From contig NZ_CBVI010000077.1 of the NCBI RefSeq assembly GCF_000513195.1, positions 22,396 through 86,395 of the forward strand: DNA of 64,000 nt. Direction: 5' to 3'. Below, piece after piece: positions 26,909 to 36,469 of this stretch. The notes beneath the pieces are model-generated. The model was given only the letters and a program-made list of their open reading frames with translations, made no database searches and was not told where the DNA came from. The stretch's first letter is position 1, and each line of letters starts with the position of its first letter. A program made the translations under genes and the position numbers. The stretch is from Bacteroides timonensis. GTDB taxonomy: Bacteria; Bacteroidota; Bacteroidia; Bacteroidales; Bacteroidaceae.

Positions 26909-27700
26909 CTAAAAGAAATTATTCCGTATTTCTTTCGCAATATAGCGCCCCATCAACTCCTGCCCTTCTTTATCGGGATGTAAGCCATCGCGCAGATAGC
27001 GTCCCCTGCCCGAAGGCTGTTCGAATTTCCCGGTTATACCGCTATTAGAGTAGCAATCTATCAGTTGTACGGAGAGAGCACAGCAGATTTCACGCAGAAT
27101 GGCAATCTTCTCCAGATTACGTTCATTGCGGGTTACATCACCGGTTTGAATAGGGGTACACACAAAAACACGACATTTGGGATAATGCTCCAGAATGGTC
27201 TGTATGGCCCAGCGGGCACCGCCTGCCATAGTGGTAACGTCCACTTCGGCAAGAGTCTTACCTTTCAAGGCTTCTTCGGCAGAGCCTAAATCCTTGTCGT
27301 TCGTCCCCATAGAGAAGACAAAGACATCGGGAGCCGGATATTGCCCGCTCTCCACCTCGGCAATGAATTTCTGGATATGGACTTTGGAGACATTGTTATG
27401 GCGCATTTGCAATTCACGCCCGTCTTCGGTAGGCTGCCAGCCATTGGATATTCCAGCAAAACCGGCACTTCCGTAATCCTGGGTATCGGTATGGCACGCC
27501 CACGTTGCAGAACCTACCGCTACATTATGATGGGTGGCAAATCCAAGTAGATCGACCACCGCCTTCGACCATTGTTCACCCGCCGTGATGCTGTTCCCAT
27601 CACAACCGAAATTCATCTTACTGAAATCAGGATAAAAGGATTGCGCCTGTAAGGCAATCCCTATGCACAACACAACACAAAATCCAATCGATCTTCTCAT
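26909..27700 (-). CDS. SGNH/GDSL-type esterase, last gene of the mannan operon
   Basis: A 263-residue exported protein (signal peptide to about LQAQ). The SGNH blocks are visible: Ser37 in CDGNSIT (block I), Asn134 in MGTND (block III), and Asp238/His241 in RDGLHPD (block V). Placed last in the mannosylglucose operon, 41 bp after the epimerase, it could remove acetyl groups from acetylated mannan. The reaction is inferred from context; the fold is clear. Confidence 0.82.
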   Translation of the reverse strand: MRRSIGFCVVLCIGIALQAQSFYPDFSKMNFGCDGNSITAGEQWSKAVVDLLGFATHHNVAVGSATWACHTDTQDYGSAGFAGISNGWQPTEDGRELQMRHNNVSKVHIQKFIAEVESGQYPAPDVFVFSMGTNDKDLGSAEEALKGKTLAEVDVTTMAGGARWAIQTILEHYPKCRVFVCTPIQTGDVTRNERNLEKIAILREICCALSVQLIDCYSNSGITGKFEQPSGRGRYLRDGLHPDKEGQELMGRYIAKEIRNNFF

Positions 27701-27741
27701 TCCAAACTTCTAAAATACTTATGAAATAACCTCTAAACCAC

Positions 27742-28929
27742 TCATGAAAAACGTTCCATTATCTCCATGCACATACGTCCATTATGATACGGGCATTTCC
27801 AAAATCCGGCCTTGTCATCCTCAGTATTCACCGTGCCGTCGGCACGCACACTCCAATGCCACTCGCCGTTCCGGTAATCTACCAGATGCTTCTTAATGAA
27901 GTTCCAGCAACGGAATGCTTTCCGCAATGCCACTTCATCTTCAAAATGTTGGTAAAGGTTAACATGTCCCACCACATTCTCTGCCTGTACCCACCAATGG
28001 CGGTCGGTATCGGTTTTCTGTCTATCCAGGAAAGTCTCATAAATCATGGCACCGTCAGACGTCAGTCCTTCATCAGCGGCAGCGGCAATAAATTCAACCA
28101 AAGGTTCCACTTTTTCCAGTAAAGTCTTATCATCCAGTATCAAAGCGGCTTCATGTATCAGCCAGGAAGCTTCTATATCATGTCCGTAGGAAACAATGCG
28201 ATACTTACTCCGCCAATTGTCATCGAAGAACAATTCCAGATGTCCAGTCTCAGGATTAAGAATCCGGTCCGTGAATAGTTCTATCAGATTGCGGAGTTGC
28301 TTCTTGAGGCGATCGTCCTTCCATACACGGTACAGATTGGTATAAGGCTCCAGGATATGCAAATGGGTGTTCATGGTCTTACGTTCGTTCTCGTCTTTAT
28401 CGCTAAGACGCATATCGGCAATCTCTCCCCATTCCCGGGTCAGAGCCTCACAATAGCCATTCTTCACAGGGTCGAAGCTATGCTTTTCGATATCCTCGAA
28501 CAGGCGGACGGCATATTCCAAAGCCTCAGCATCACCCGTGGCACGATGATATTCGCTCAGCCCGTAGATGGCAAAGCCGATGGCATAGATTTGCTTCTTC
28601 GTATCCAATGGGCGGCCTTCGCAATCGAGCGACCAGTAGACACCGCCGAACTCGCGGTCATAGAAATGATCTATTACATAGCGTTTGGCACGCGTTGCCG
28701 CAGACAAGTATTCTTCCTTCTTCAGCAAACGGTAGGCTGCCGAGAAAGTCCAGAGAATACGGGCATTCAATACAGCACCCTTTTCTGTTTCCGGCATCAG
28801 GATTCCGGTTCCCGTGATGCGGCCATAGAAGCCACCGTTCGCTTCATCCGTCATCCGGTTCATCCAGAAGGGAAGAATGTTGGCTATCAACTCTTCTTCC
28901 ATCTCTTTTCGCATATTCTTGACGTCCAT
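27742..28929 (-). CDS. cellobiose/mannobiose 2-epimerase
   Basis: 395 residues from the ATG at 28929 (MDVKNMRKEMEEEL); a TTG further upstream at 28980 overlaps the symporter stop and is less likely. An (alpha/alpha)6 barrel of the N-acylglucosamine 2-epimerase superfamily, with the histidines expected for the epimerase site in NTHLHILEPYTNLYR, SYGHDIEASW and CPYHNGRMCMEI. In Bacteroides this enzyme turns beta-1,4-mannobiose into mannosyl-glucose in the cytoplasm. The gene order GH26, GH130, symporter, epimerase equals the known B. fragilis mannan pathway cluster. Confidence 0.92.
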   Translation of the reverse strand: MDVKNMRKEMEEELIANILPFWMNRMTDEANGGFYGRITGTGILMPETEKGAVLNARILWTFSAAYRLLKKEEYLSAATRAKRYVIDHFYDREFGGVYWSLDCEGRPLDTKKQIYAIGFAIYGLSEYHRATGDAEALEYAVRLFEDIEKHSFDPVKNGYCEALTREWGEIADMRLSDKDENERKTMNTHLHILEPYTNLYRVWKDDRLKKQLRNLIELFTDRILNPETGHLELFFDDNWRSKYRIVSYGHDIEASWLIHEAALILDDKTLLEKVEPLVEFIAAAADEGLTSDGAMIYETFLDRQKTDTDRHWWVQAENVVGHVNLYQHFEDEVALRKAFRCWNFIKKHLVDYRNGEWHWSVRADGTVNTEDDKAGFWKCPYHNGRMCMEIMERFS

Positions 28930-28976
28930 AAAAAATCGTATTAGTTTATATTTTGAACCCGTTTGGGAAATGAAAG

Positions 28977-30362
28977 TCAAGCCATCCCCTTCGCCCGTAT
29001 GGGTTTCAGCTTCTCGTTAATCTCCTCCACGCGCTTCTTCGTCAACGGATAGAAGTACACGACCACCATAGCCAGCACTGCCACAGCAGCCGGTATCCAG
29101 CTCATAAGCAAGTTCAGACCAGTCAGCGCCTCCTCCGTTTGCATGGCACCCTCAGCCGTATTATAACCGAAGGATGCCAGTATCCACATCACAGCCGCCC
29201 CGCCCATAGCGCCGCCAAACTTCTGCGCCATCGACGAAGATGAGAATATAAGCCCGGTCGAAGCCGTCCCGTCTTTCAGTTCGGCATAGTCCGAAACGTC
29301 GGCATACATACTCCATATCAACGGTGAAACGATACCCGTACAAATAGATATAACGATTTGCATAATCAGCATCATCCAGAAGCCCGCCGGTGTGCAAGGC
29401 AGATAGAAGAACAGAATGCTCAATACCGCCAGTGCCGCCATCGTGGCGATATAGGTGGATTTCTTGCCCAGTCCGCGCGAAAGGGGAACTGCCAGCACTA
29501 CCCCTATCATATTAGAAACTTCACCCACTCCGAGGAATAACCCGGCATAGAACAAAATAGTGAAGTCACCCAAGTTCAGGAATATACTGTCACCTATATA
29601 ATCTTTAAAGAAATAAGCAGCCGTAGCGCCACGCACCGTATTGAACAGGTTAGAACACAATGCCGCACCTATCAGCAACCACCAAGGCACGTTGGCAAGC
29701 AACGACTTGAAGTCCTTCCCGATGGAAACCGTAGATACGCTCTTCACGTACTCCCTCGTCATGCTGAAACATAGCAGGAACACGACGAAGCACAACGCAG
29801 CAATCACAATCATGGAATATTGCCAACTGACGGTCACCGAACCGGTCATCTCCCTGAACCACGTGCAAAGCGGCTCCCAGGCAAACAAGGCTATGAAACT
29901 ACCACCGTATGCAAAGAACATCCGGTAGGAAGAGAACACCGTCTTCGTATCCGAGTCATCCGTCATCACCCCCAACATAGCCCCGTATGGAACATTGATA
30001 GCTGTATAAACCGTCATCATCAGAATGTAAGTGACGTATGCCCAAATGAGTTTCCCCGTAGGCCCGAAGTCGGGCGTGGTAAACATCAATACGCCACAGA
30101 CGGCAAACGGAAGAGAAATCCACAGCAGATAAGGACGGTATTTTCCCCATCGCGTATGGGTTCGGTCGGCAATGATGCCCATCATCGGGTCGGACACCGC
30201 ATCCCAAATGCGCGTTACCAACAGCAGGACGCCCGTATCAGCCAGACTCAGCCCGTATATATTAGAATAGAATATAGGCAGATAATAGGAGAATATCTTC
30301 CAGAACATAGAGGAAGACATATCGCCAAAGCCATAACCAATTTTCTCTTTTAGTGTTGCCAT
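28977..30362 (-). CDS. GPH-family (MelB-like) sugar:cation symporter
   Basis: A 461-residue transporter with about 12 membrane helices. The start (KEKIGYGFGDMSSSMFWKI) and the loop RIWDAVSDPMMGIIADRTHTRWGKYRPYLLW are hallmarks of glycoside-pentoside-hexuronide symporters. In this operon it likely carries mannobiose or other manno-oligosaccharides into the cytoplasm. It follows the phosphorylase gene after a 178-bp gap filled by a dyad array. Confidence 0.93.
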   Translation of the reverse strand: MATLKEKIGYGFGDMSSSMFWKIFSYYLPIFYSNIYGLSLADTGVLLLVTRIWDAVSDPMMGIIADRTHTRWGKYRPYLLWISLPFAVCGVLMFTTPDFGPTGKLIWAYVTYILMMTVYTAINVPYGAMLGVMTDDSDTKTVFSSYRMFFAYGGSFIALFAWEPLCTWFREMTGSVTVSWQYSMIVIAALCFVVFLLCFSMTREYVKSVSTVSIGKDFKSLLANVPWWLLIGAALCSNLFNTVRGATAAYFFKDYIGDSIFLNLGDFTILFYAGLFLGVGEVSNMIGVVLAVPLSRGLGKKSTYIATMAALAVLSILFFYLPCTPAGFWMMLIMQIVISICTGIVSPLIWSMYADVSDYAELKDGTASTGLIFSSSSMAQKFGGAMGGAAVMWILASFGYNTAEGAMQTEEALTGLNLLMSWIPAAVAVLAMVVVYFYPLTKKRVEEINEKLKPIRAKGMA

Positions 30363-30442
30363 ACTATTAAATTAAAGATTTATAACCATGCGCACGCGAA
30401 ACTTAAAAACCGTGTCCGAATGCCTTCTCGGCGGGGGTGGAA

Positions 30443-30508
30443 TCAGTCGTATACTGAATAGGGTTCAGTCGTATAGTGAACCCTATTCAGTATACGACTG
30501 AAATAGGT
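30443..30508. repeat. three tandem 22-bp dyad units
   Basis: Three contiguous 22-bp units start with TCAGT: TTCAGT/ACTGAA-type arms around 5-bp spacers. Unit 2 has one arm mismatch (AGTGAA); unit 3 carries the spacer of unit 1 reversed. As a result the whole array is also a perfect 25-bp inverted repeat (30443-30467 and 30477-30501) with a 9-nt loop. It lies between the phosphorylase stop and the symporter start, with no T-run. Confidence 0.95.
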
Positions 30509-30540
30509 TCAATAACGGCTTGATGCCACCGCAAAGATAT

Positions 30541-31716
30541 TTATTTCCGCATGAGTTGCAAATTATTACTAATAAGTTTCTTCAGCGTCTCCACCGAAGC
30601 CGAAGAGGATAATCCGTCCACCGGCGTATTCATGCAGTAATCCACCAGCTTGTCCACCGTAGAAGTGGCTACGTGCATCCGCGTGTCCGACGAGGCATAA
30701 TAGATGAACACCTTGCCGTCTTCATCCGCAATCCAGCCGTTGGTGAAGAGCACATTGCTTACGTCGCCGATACGTTCCTCTCCCTCAGGAGCCATGAAGT
30801 AACCTCCAGGGGTGGCTATCAGGCGTGTAGGATCGTCCAGGGCGGTCATATACATATAGAGCACATAACGCAGTCCGGCAGCGCAGGCACGCACCCCATG
30901 AGCCAGGTGCAACCAGCCTTTATCAGTCTTTATCGGATGCGGGCCCTCACCGTTCTTTACCTCCTTGATGGTGTGGTAGTAACGTTGGTCGATGATGGTT
31001 TCCTCTTTCACCTCCGCATGTGTCATGTCGTCTACCAAGGCCCAGCCTATGCCGCCACCGCTTCCGGCATCAATAAATCCATCCTGCGGACGGGTGTAAA
31101 GGGCATATTTGCCATCTACAAATTCGGGATGAAGCACCACATTACGTTGCTGGCTCTTAGTCTTCAGGTCCGGCAGACGCTCCCAGGTTTTCAAATCCCG
31201 GGTACGCGCAATGCCTGCCGTAGCCGTAGCCGAGGATAAATCGCCCGCGGGGGCATTATCATCATGACGCTCGGCACAGAAGATACCATAAATCCATCCG
31301 TCTTCATGGGCGGTGAGGCGCATATCATAGACATTGGTAGCCGGTATCACATCTTCGGGCATCGTGACGGGATAATCCCAGAAGCGGAAGTTATCCACAC
31401 CGTTAGGACTTTCCGCCACGGCAAAGAACGATTTGCGGTCGGCCCCCTCCATGCGCAGCAACAGCAGGTATTTACCATTCCACTTGATGGCGCCGGAGTT
31501 GAGCGCGGCATTCATGCCAATACGTTCCATCAGGTGGGGATTGGACTTTTCATCCAGGTCGTAGCGCCAGAAAACGGGCGTGTGAGCAGCCGTCACCACC
31601 GGATATTTATAACGTGTAAATATGCCGTTGCCACCTTCCACCGGTTCATTCTTTCTCGTGATCAACTCCTCGTGTTCCTGAAAGAGTCTTGATACCTTAT
31701 CATTAAAAGTTTCCAT
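30541..31716 (-). CDS. GH130 4-O-beta-D-mannosyl-D-glucose phosphorylase
   Basis: A 391-residue cytoplasmic five-bladed propeller. It phosphorolyses mannosyl-glucose to mannose-1-phosphate and glucose, following the epimerase. The general acid Asp131 in NVYDMRLTAHEDG has the same number as in the characterised B. fragilis enzyme, and start and length match that enzyme. Other support: NAALNSGAIKWNGKYLLLLR and GPHPIKTDKGWLHLAHGV segments. It lies 14 bp after the GH26 gene. Confidence 0.95.
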   Translation of the reverse strand: METFNDKVSRLFQEHEELITRKNEPVEGGNGIFTRYKYPVVTAAHTPVFWRYDLDEKSNPHLMERIGMNAALNSGAIKWNGKYLLLLRMEGADRKSFFAVAESPNGVDNFRFWDYPVTMPEDVIPATNVYDMRLTAHEDGWIYGIFCAERHDDNAPAGDLSSATATAGIARTRDLKTWERLPDLKTKSQQRNVVLHPEFVDGKYALYTRPQDGFIDAGSGGGIGWALVDDMTHAEVKEETIIDQRYYHTIKEVKNGEGPHPIKTDKGWLHLAHGVRACAAGLRYVLYMYMTALDDPTRLIATPGGYFMAPEGEERIGDVSNVLFTNGWIADEDGKVFIYYASSDTRMHVATSTVDKLVDYCMNTPVDGLSSSASVETLKKLISNNLQLMRK

Positions 31717-31730
31717 ATTCGTTGTTTATC

Positions 31731-32864
31731 TTATTTATACAAAGAGTTTACGTCTGTCACAAAAAGGGTCTTGGGATGATTATAGAATGTTACGAAATCT
31801 TCGGCTGATGCCTGTCCGGGATAGGGGGCATAGAAATGCGTGACACGTTCGCGGGCATTGCGCCACACTAGGACGTAGGCTATCGGATAATCTTCAATGG
31901 CCGGCAACAGGGTTTCAGTCCACCATTTCGGATCGGGGATGCCTTCGTAGCCCGTCTCGGTGATGGCTATCACTTTATCGTGCGTCCGGCCTATACTGTC
32001 TACAATAGCCAGACTTTTGCCCACATTCGCCAGATAAGAAGGGCGGTCGAACTGATAGGTGTCGAAACCGATTACATCTATCAGGTCGTCACCGGGATAG
32101 CGTTTCAGATATTCTGCCGTATCCTGCGGTTCACTGCCGGGGGAATAGGCATACAGGGCATTGTCCACGCCATCGCTGCGGAGGATGTCCACCGTCATGT
32201 GCCAGAGGGCTTTGTATTCTTCAGGTGTACAGAGCTTCTCTCCCCACCAGAACCAGCTGCCCGTATGTTCGTGCCACGGGCGGAAGAGTACCGGGACTTT
32301 CACTCCGTCTTCCGTTTGCAGGGAGTTGATGAAAGCCGATACTTTACTTACCCAGCCTGCAAACTTCTCATGATTGGCTCCGCCGGGCAGAATGGACTTC
32401 ACCACCGTCGTATCTGACACATCCCAGGAGTCTCCCCCTGTCAGCGGATTGCGCAGGTGCCAGCTAAGAGAGGACAGCCCTCCTCTTTTATATTGGTTCA
32501 ATATCTCTCTTCTGATTTTGCTGAACGGCACTTTGTCCAGGCTCAACGTATCGCCCAGTTCCAAATGCCCCAGGTCGAAACTGATGACTGCGGGATAGTC
32601 TCCACAGACGCTCTTTACATCGGAACGCCCTTCATCGCCTTCCCAGCCGATGCCATAGTTGGTGTCGTCATGATGGCCGAACATAAAGCCGCGGGATGAT
32701 ACTTTTTTAAGATGGGCGAGCAGGTTCTCGGTCTCGGGGGTACGCACAAACGTATTCTTTTCTGTAACCTCCCGTTCTTTTTTAGCAGAACCACATGCCA
32801 TCAGCATACCAACTGCCAGAAGCGCAAGCCTTGTTCCTATGTTTCTCATATACTTGTCTCTCAT
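31731..32864 (-). CDS. GH26 beta-mannanase, lipoprotein
   Basis: A 377-residue enzyme with lipobox LMAC (Cys24). The GH26 catalytic pair is Glu199 (FRPWHEHTG) and Glu303 (AITETGYEG). In B. fragilis the equivalent first gene of the cluster produces mannobiose for the epimerase/phosphorylase route. It starts the second minus-strand mannan operon, after a hairpin and a -7-like box. The start could also be Met6. Confidence 0.93.
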   Translation of the reverse strand: MRDKYMRNIGTRLALLAVGMLMACGSAKKEREVTEKNTFVRTPETENLLAHLKKVSSRGFMFGHHDDTNYGIGWEGDEGRSDVKSVCGDYPAVISFDLGHLELGDTLSLDKVPFSKIRREILNQYKRGGLSSLSWHLRNPLTGGDSWDVSDTTVVKSILPGGANHEKFAGWVSKVSAFINSLQTEDGVKVPVLFRPWHEHTGSWFWWGEKLCTPEEYKALWHMTVDILRSDGVDNALYAYSPGSEPQDTAEYLKRYPGDDLIDVIGFDTYQFDRPSYLANVGKSLAIVDSIGRTHDKVIAITETGYEGIPDPKWWTETLLPAIEDYPIAYVLVWRNARERVTHFYAPYPGQASAEDFVTFYNHPKTLFVTDVNSLYK

Positions 32865-32910
32865 TGATTGTATTCTATTTATATCCAGTCCTATTGTTTA
32901 TATACAGATA

Positions 32911-32918
32911 CAAAAATA
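32911..32918 (-). promoter_or_regulatory. candidate -7 box for the GH26/GH130 operon
   Basis: Minus strand TATTTTTG matches TAnnTTTG, 46 bp before the GH26 start. A TTTG lies 16 bp upstream, slightly closer than usual. Confidence 0.4.
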
Positions 32919-32934
32919 GCCGATTAAAAGATAC

Positions 32935-32960
32935 CAAAGTGATACTTTTTTATCACTTTG
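32935..32960 (-). terminator. 10-bp hairpin after the SusCD-type mannan operon
   Basis: CAAAGTGATA (32935-32944) pairs perfectly with TATCACTTTG (32951-32960), 43 bp after the second GH26 stop. On the minus strand it is followed by a T-rich stretch. It separates the capture operon from the GH26/GH130 operon. Confidence 0.6.
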
Positions 32961-33002
32961 CTGTATCATGCTTATATAAGCAATATTCATCGCTGCCCCT
33001 TG

Positions 33003-34475
33003 TCACTTCATAGAAGGCATCCGGTCGCGAGTGATTACGTAATCCTGACTCATGGCATCCTTCCACCAAGCCTGATCTGCATGTTGATGACCAACCAGTG
33101 TAGTAGCATCATACTGATACCACGGCATGAAGAACGACCAATTCGCTCCGGCACTCCATTGTTCGGAAAGTTTCGCGACACTGCCGCACTCACTCAGTGC
33201 GATCATCTTCTGCGGGTACGAGCCAAAAATCAGATTATATTGCGATGCATTATCCGTCCCGACGGTCTGGCTGTAAATATCACGTCCTATGATATCCACA
33301 TACTCGTCTCCCGGATAGAAGTCCGTATCCTTTGTCTGGGTAGTCCATACCCAAATCAGGTTACGGATGCCTTTTCCCTTGAAGAAGTCGAACATATAAC
33401 GCCATAATTTCTTGTACGCCTCCGCACCATCAATTCCCCACCAGAACCAAGCCGTACCACCATTATACTCATAAATGTTACCAGCAGCCTCATGAAGTGG
33501 ACGCCAAATTACCGGAATACCTTTATCCTGAAGCAACTTTAAATATCCTGCCATTTTCTCCAAATCGGCTTTAGCTATATTACTCTCCCAAGTGCCTTCT
33601 GTGAAGATATTCTTGGGACGGAAAGTGGTCGTCCAGTTACCATCGCTATTCTGGGTTCCATTCCCCGGAGTACAAGTATATTTATTCAAATCAGTATCTC
33701 CCTCCTTAGCCGGAACATTCCAATGCCAACTCGCACCTACTAATCCATTTGCATTCCACCAATCTTCCACTATTTTGGTGTCAGAGTAATCAATCCAGTT
33801 AGCAGGCGACCACGCCAAATGAATATAGTCGAAGAAAGCAATAGCCGGATATTTACCTGTAGCTTTTTCCACTAGTTCTGCCTCAGCAATATTCCAACTA
33901 ACATTGGCCATAGAAGCAGACAATGTTTTACTACCATAAACACTGATCAAATAATCGTATACTTTCTTTGCCTGTGGCAAGGGATTAGAGGTACAGAGCT
34001 CAGCATCTACAGGTTTAATTTCCGGCTTCTTCACCGTCGAGAAAGAAATAGTCAGCTGCGGTGCTTTCACCCCAGTAGGTCCCAAAACCACCCCTTCAGG
34101 AATAACCAAATTATAGTTTGTCCCTTTTTCTAATCCCGACAAGCAAATCGTCACATTTTTAAGATTAGCAGATACTTTATCCACCGTTGCCCCCGCAACT
34201 ACAACCCGACTATGTCCAGCAGAAGGTGCCGTCACGTTTTGGTCATAAGTCAACACAACATTCAAGTCTGCATTAGCAACATCAACAGCACCGTTAGCAG
34301 GAGTACTGGATACCAATTGAGGAGCATCCAGTTGCGGTTCTTCCTGCGAGGAGCTATCACTGCCACACGCATAGAAAAGAGGCAGCAAAAGGAGAACAAT
34401 GAGTAACTTTCCAATACATTTATATAATACCATAGATTCAATTTTCATATCTTTCATTCTATTTGGATTGTTCAT
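33003..34475 (-). CDS. GH26 mannanase with Ig-like domain, lipoprotein
   Basis: 490 residues. A lipobox YAC gives Cys37; other in-frame starts (Met7, Met10, Met15) are possible. Residues about 50-148 form an SbsA-like Ig fold (LVSSTPANGAVDVANADLNV, ISFSTVKKP). Residues about 160-490 are GH26 with Glu329 (WRPLHEAAG) and Glu429 (ALSECGS). Being last in the SusC-SusD operon with a spacer domain suggests a surface-exposed endo-mannanase feeding the SusC importer. Confidence 0.92.
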   Translation of the reverse strand: MNNPNRMKDMKIESMVLYKCIGKLLIVLLLLPLFYACGSDSSSQEEPQLDAPQLVSSTPANGAVDVANADLNVVLTYDQNVTAPSAGHSRVVVAGATVDKVSANLKNVTICLSGLEKGTNYNLVIPEGVVLGPTGVKAPQLTISFSTVKKPEIKPVDAELCTSNPLPQAKKVYDYLISVYGSKTLSASMANVSWNIAEAELVEKATGKYPAIAFFDYIHLAWSPANWIDYSDTKIVEDWWNANGLVGASWHWNVPAKEGDTDLNKYTCTPGNGTQNSDGNWTTTFRPKNIFTEGTWESNIAKADLEKMAGYLKLLQDKGIPVIWRPLHEAAGNIYEYNGGTAWFWWGIDGAEAYKKLWRYMFDFFKGKGIRNLIWVWTTQTKDTDFYPGDEYVDIIGRDIYSQTVGTDNASQYNLIFGSYPQKMIALSECGSVAKLSEQWSAGANWSFFMPWYQYDATTLVGHQHADQAWWKDAMSQDYVITRDRMPSMK

Positions 34476-34573
34476 TTACCTGCATTGTAAGAATAGTGCA
34501 AACAAACTCCCTCCACTTTACCTGAAAAGTCAAAATGAAGGGAGTTCAACCAAACGATTGTCTCTATCCCTGT

Positions 34574-36445
34574 CTATTGAATAGCAACTTTTTTAATAAT
34601 CAAATTTGCCCCTTGCATAATGAGTCCCTGACCACCATCCTGTAAAGTAGCCACATCTCGCGCACCAAGTACATATTCTAAACTAGTATCACCAGCAGCA
34701 ATATCTACAGCATCTGCACCACCTGCAAAATCTTTAAAATCAGGTAAAGTATCCCAACCATTGCCCTGACCAAACTTCAACTGCCAAAAATCAGCAGCTG
34801 TATCCTGTTCAAAGTAAACAAGCAGCTTTTGTCCAGCACTGACTGTAGTCCAATCACAACCACCCCATGCAAGTTCTTGGAAACCGTTAGCCCAGTTTCC
34901 TAAGTCAACCGAACCTGTCCAAAGAACTGTTTCAAGAATGGAAAGTGCTACTTGTTTTAAGATAAAGCCATCTCCTGTGATAACCAAACCATTCTTCGTT
35001 TGCAAAGCTTCCAAATCTTCAGCTGTCGGCTTAAATACCACCCTCTGAACTTCAGCACTTGGAGTCAAGTCTATCTGACCAACAGAAGGTAAATTACCCC
35101 AACCGTCAGCCACACGAGGACTAATGCAAGCCCAACCAGCCGTAGGATCTGCAAATTCAACATAGAAGATAATCTCTTGCCCCACTTTTACGGTTGACCA
35201 ATCAAAATTACCCCATGCAAGGTCTTGATTACCTGCCCAACCCGTACAGGGCCAAGGACCAGTCCAAATAACAATTTCTGCGCCATCATGGTGCATAGCA
35301 ACTTTATCTGTTTCAATACTATAATTTTCGTGCTGTACCAGAACAACTTTACCATCACCCATATCTTCAGGCACTGTAAATTGAATCTGGGTCTCACTTT
35401 GAGCAAACTCACCTTGTTCCAACACGATGCCACCCGGCAAATTAATTGACGCAATGCGGTCTAAGTTCTTTCCTACAATTACCACGGCATCCCCTTCTTT
35501 CAAATCTTCAGTAGGAGAAATACTAACATACTCAGCCATCGGCAATGTGTACGCAACAGTTTCGGCTATCAAACCAGAATATTGAACCAAAGAAATGGTA
35601 CCGGAAACAGTAGTTGCAGGTACAGCTGTCGTCAACTGAGTACCATCAGCATTTACTGTGAAAGCAGCACCTTCAGTCATCAGCGGGAAGCTAACTCTCT
35701 CTACCAGATCAAGATCTATACCGGAAATAGTAATTGTTTCACCAAACTCCAATGCTTCAGCTGAGAGTCCGGTTACTACCGTCTGTCGGATTTCAAGCGG
35801 TTCGGGCCATGAAACCACCTGAGGCTTATCCGCACCGTTGCTAAATGTAATCTCACCGCTCTGCGCTTCACGCGGTACCGTCACCTGAATCTCCTTACGA
35901 GTATTCTTCAGAAAGTTTTCCGCTTCTACCACCACATGGTCGCTGAAAGTTACCGAAGCAATGTTCCAGACAAATTCTCCGGAAATGGTTATTACGTCTC
36001 CGGCACGCAGGTTTCTGATTGGAGTAACATTTTCTATTACAGCCGTTTCCTCAAATGTAATCTTCGATACAGATACAATGGTATCATTACCGACAACCAG
36101 TCGAAGCTTTCCGGGAACTGTCTGATCGGGCACCACCACCTCTATCTCTTCATTATTGACAAGACGAAATTCAGCTTCTTCATAGGTAGTGGATTCTGTC
36201 AACAAGGTATTCCCTTGCGGGAAAAGAACCTTGTCCACTCTATTCAATTGAGTACCGGTGATGCGCATATTATCCAAACGCTTCAGTGGACATGGGCCAA
36301 AGCCCAATAAGTTCACACCGGCCTTATTGTATGGATTGGTATCCAAATCATCATTATCACACCCCGTCAGCATAGAACCACCCACAAGCAGCAAGCTCGA
36401 CATTAAAAGCACCGATAATTTATGATATAGTTTCATATTAGTCAT
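34574..36445 (-). CDS. surface glycan-binding lipoprotein with IPT/TIG domains and duplicated binding module
   Basis: A 623-residue lipoprotein (LTGC, Cys29). Residues about 40-380 contain repeated IPT/TIG Ig-like domains (AGDVITISGEF, FGETITISGIDLD, EGDAVVIVGKNLD). The C-terminal half is an internal duplication: IWTGPWPCTGWAGNQDLAWG near 393 and LWTGSVDLGNWANGFQELAW near 508, each followed by DW(S/T)TV, a GQ-rich strand and GWG/GWDTLP. The tryptophan-rich repeats are good candidates for glycan contact. Its place after another SGBP-like gene in a SusCD operon supports mannan binding at the cell surface. Confidence 0.85.
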   Translation of the reverse strand: MTNMKLYHKLSVLLMSSLLLVGGSMLTGCDNDDLDTNPYNKAGVNLLGFGPCPLKRLDNMRITGTQLNRVDKVLFPQGNTLLTESTTYEEAEFRLVNNEEIEVVVPDQTVPGKLRLVVGNDTIVSVSKITFEETAVIENVTPIRNLRAGDVITISGEFVWNIASVTFSDHVVVEAENFLKNTRKEIQVTVPREAQSGEITFSNGADKPQVVSWPEPLEIRQTVVTGLSAEALEFGETITISGIDLDLVERVSFPLMTEGAAFTVNADGTQLTTAVPATTVSGTISLVQYSGLIAETVAYTLPMAEYVSISPTEDLKEGDAVVIVGKNLDRIASINLPGGIVLEQGEFAQSETQIQFTVPEDMGDGKVVLVQHENYSIETDKVAMHHDGAEIVIWTGPWPCTGWAGNQDLAWGNFDWSTVKVGQEIIFYVEFADPTAGWACISPRVADGWGNLPSVGQIDLTPSAEVQRVVFKPTAEDLEALQTKNGLVITGDGFILKQVALSILETVLWTGSVDLGNWANGFQELAWGGCDWTTVSAGQKLLVYFEQDTAADFWQLKFGQGNGWDTLPDFKDFAGGADAVDIAAGDTSLEYVLGARDVATLQDGGQGLIMQGANLIIKKVAIQ

Positions 36446-36469
36446 TTATTTTTATGGTTCTTACTTAAT

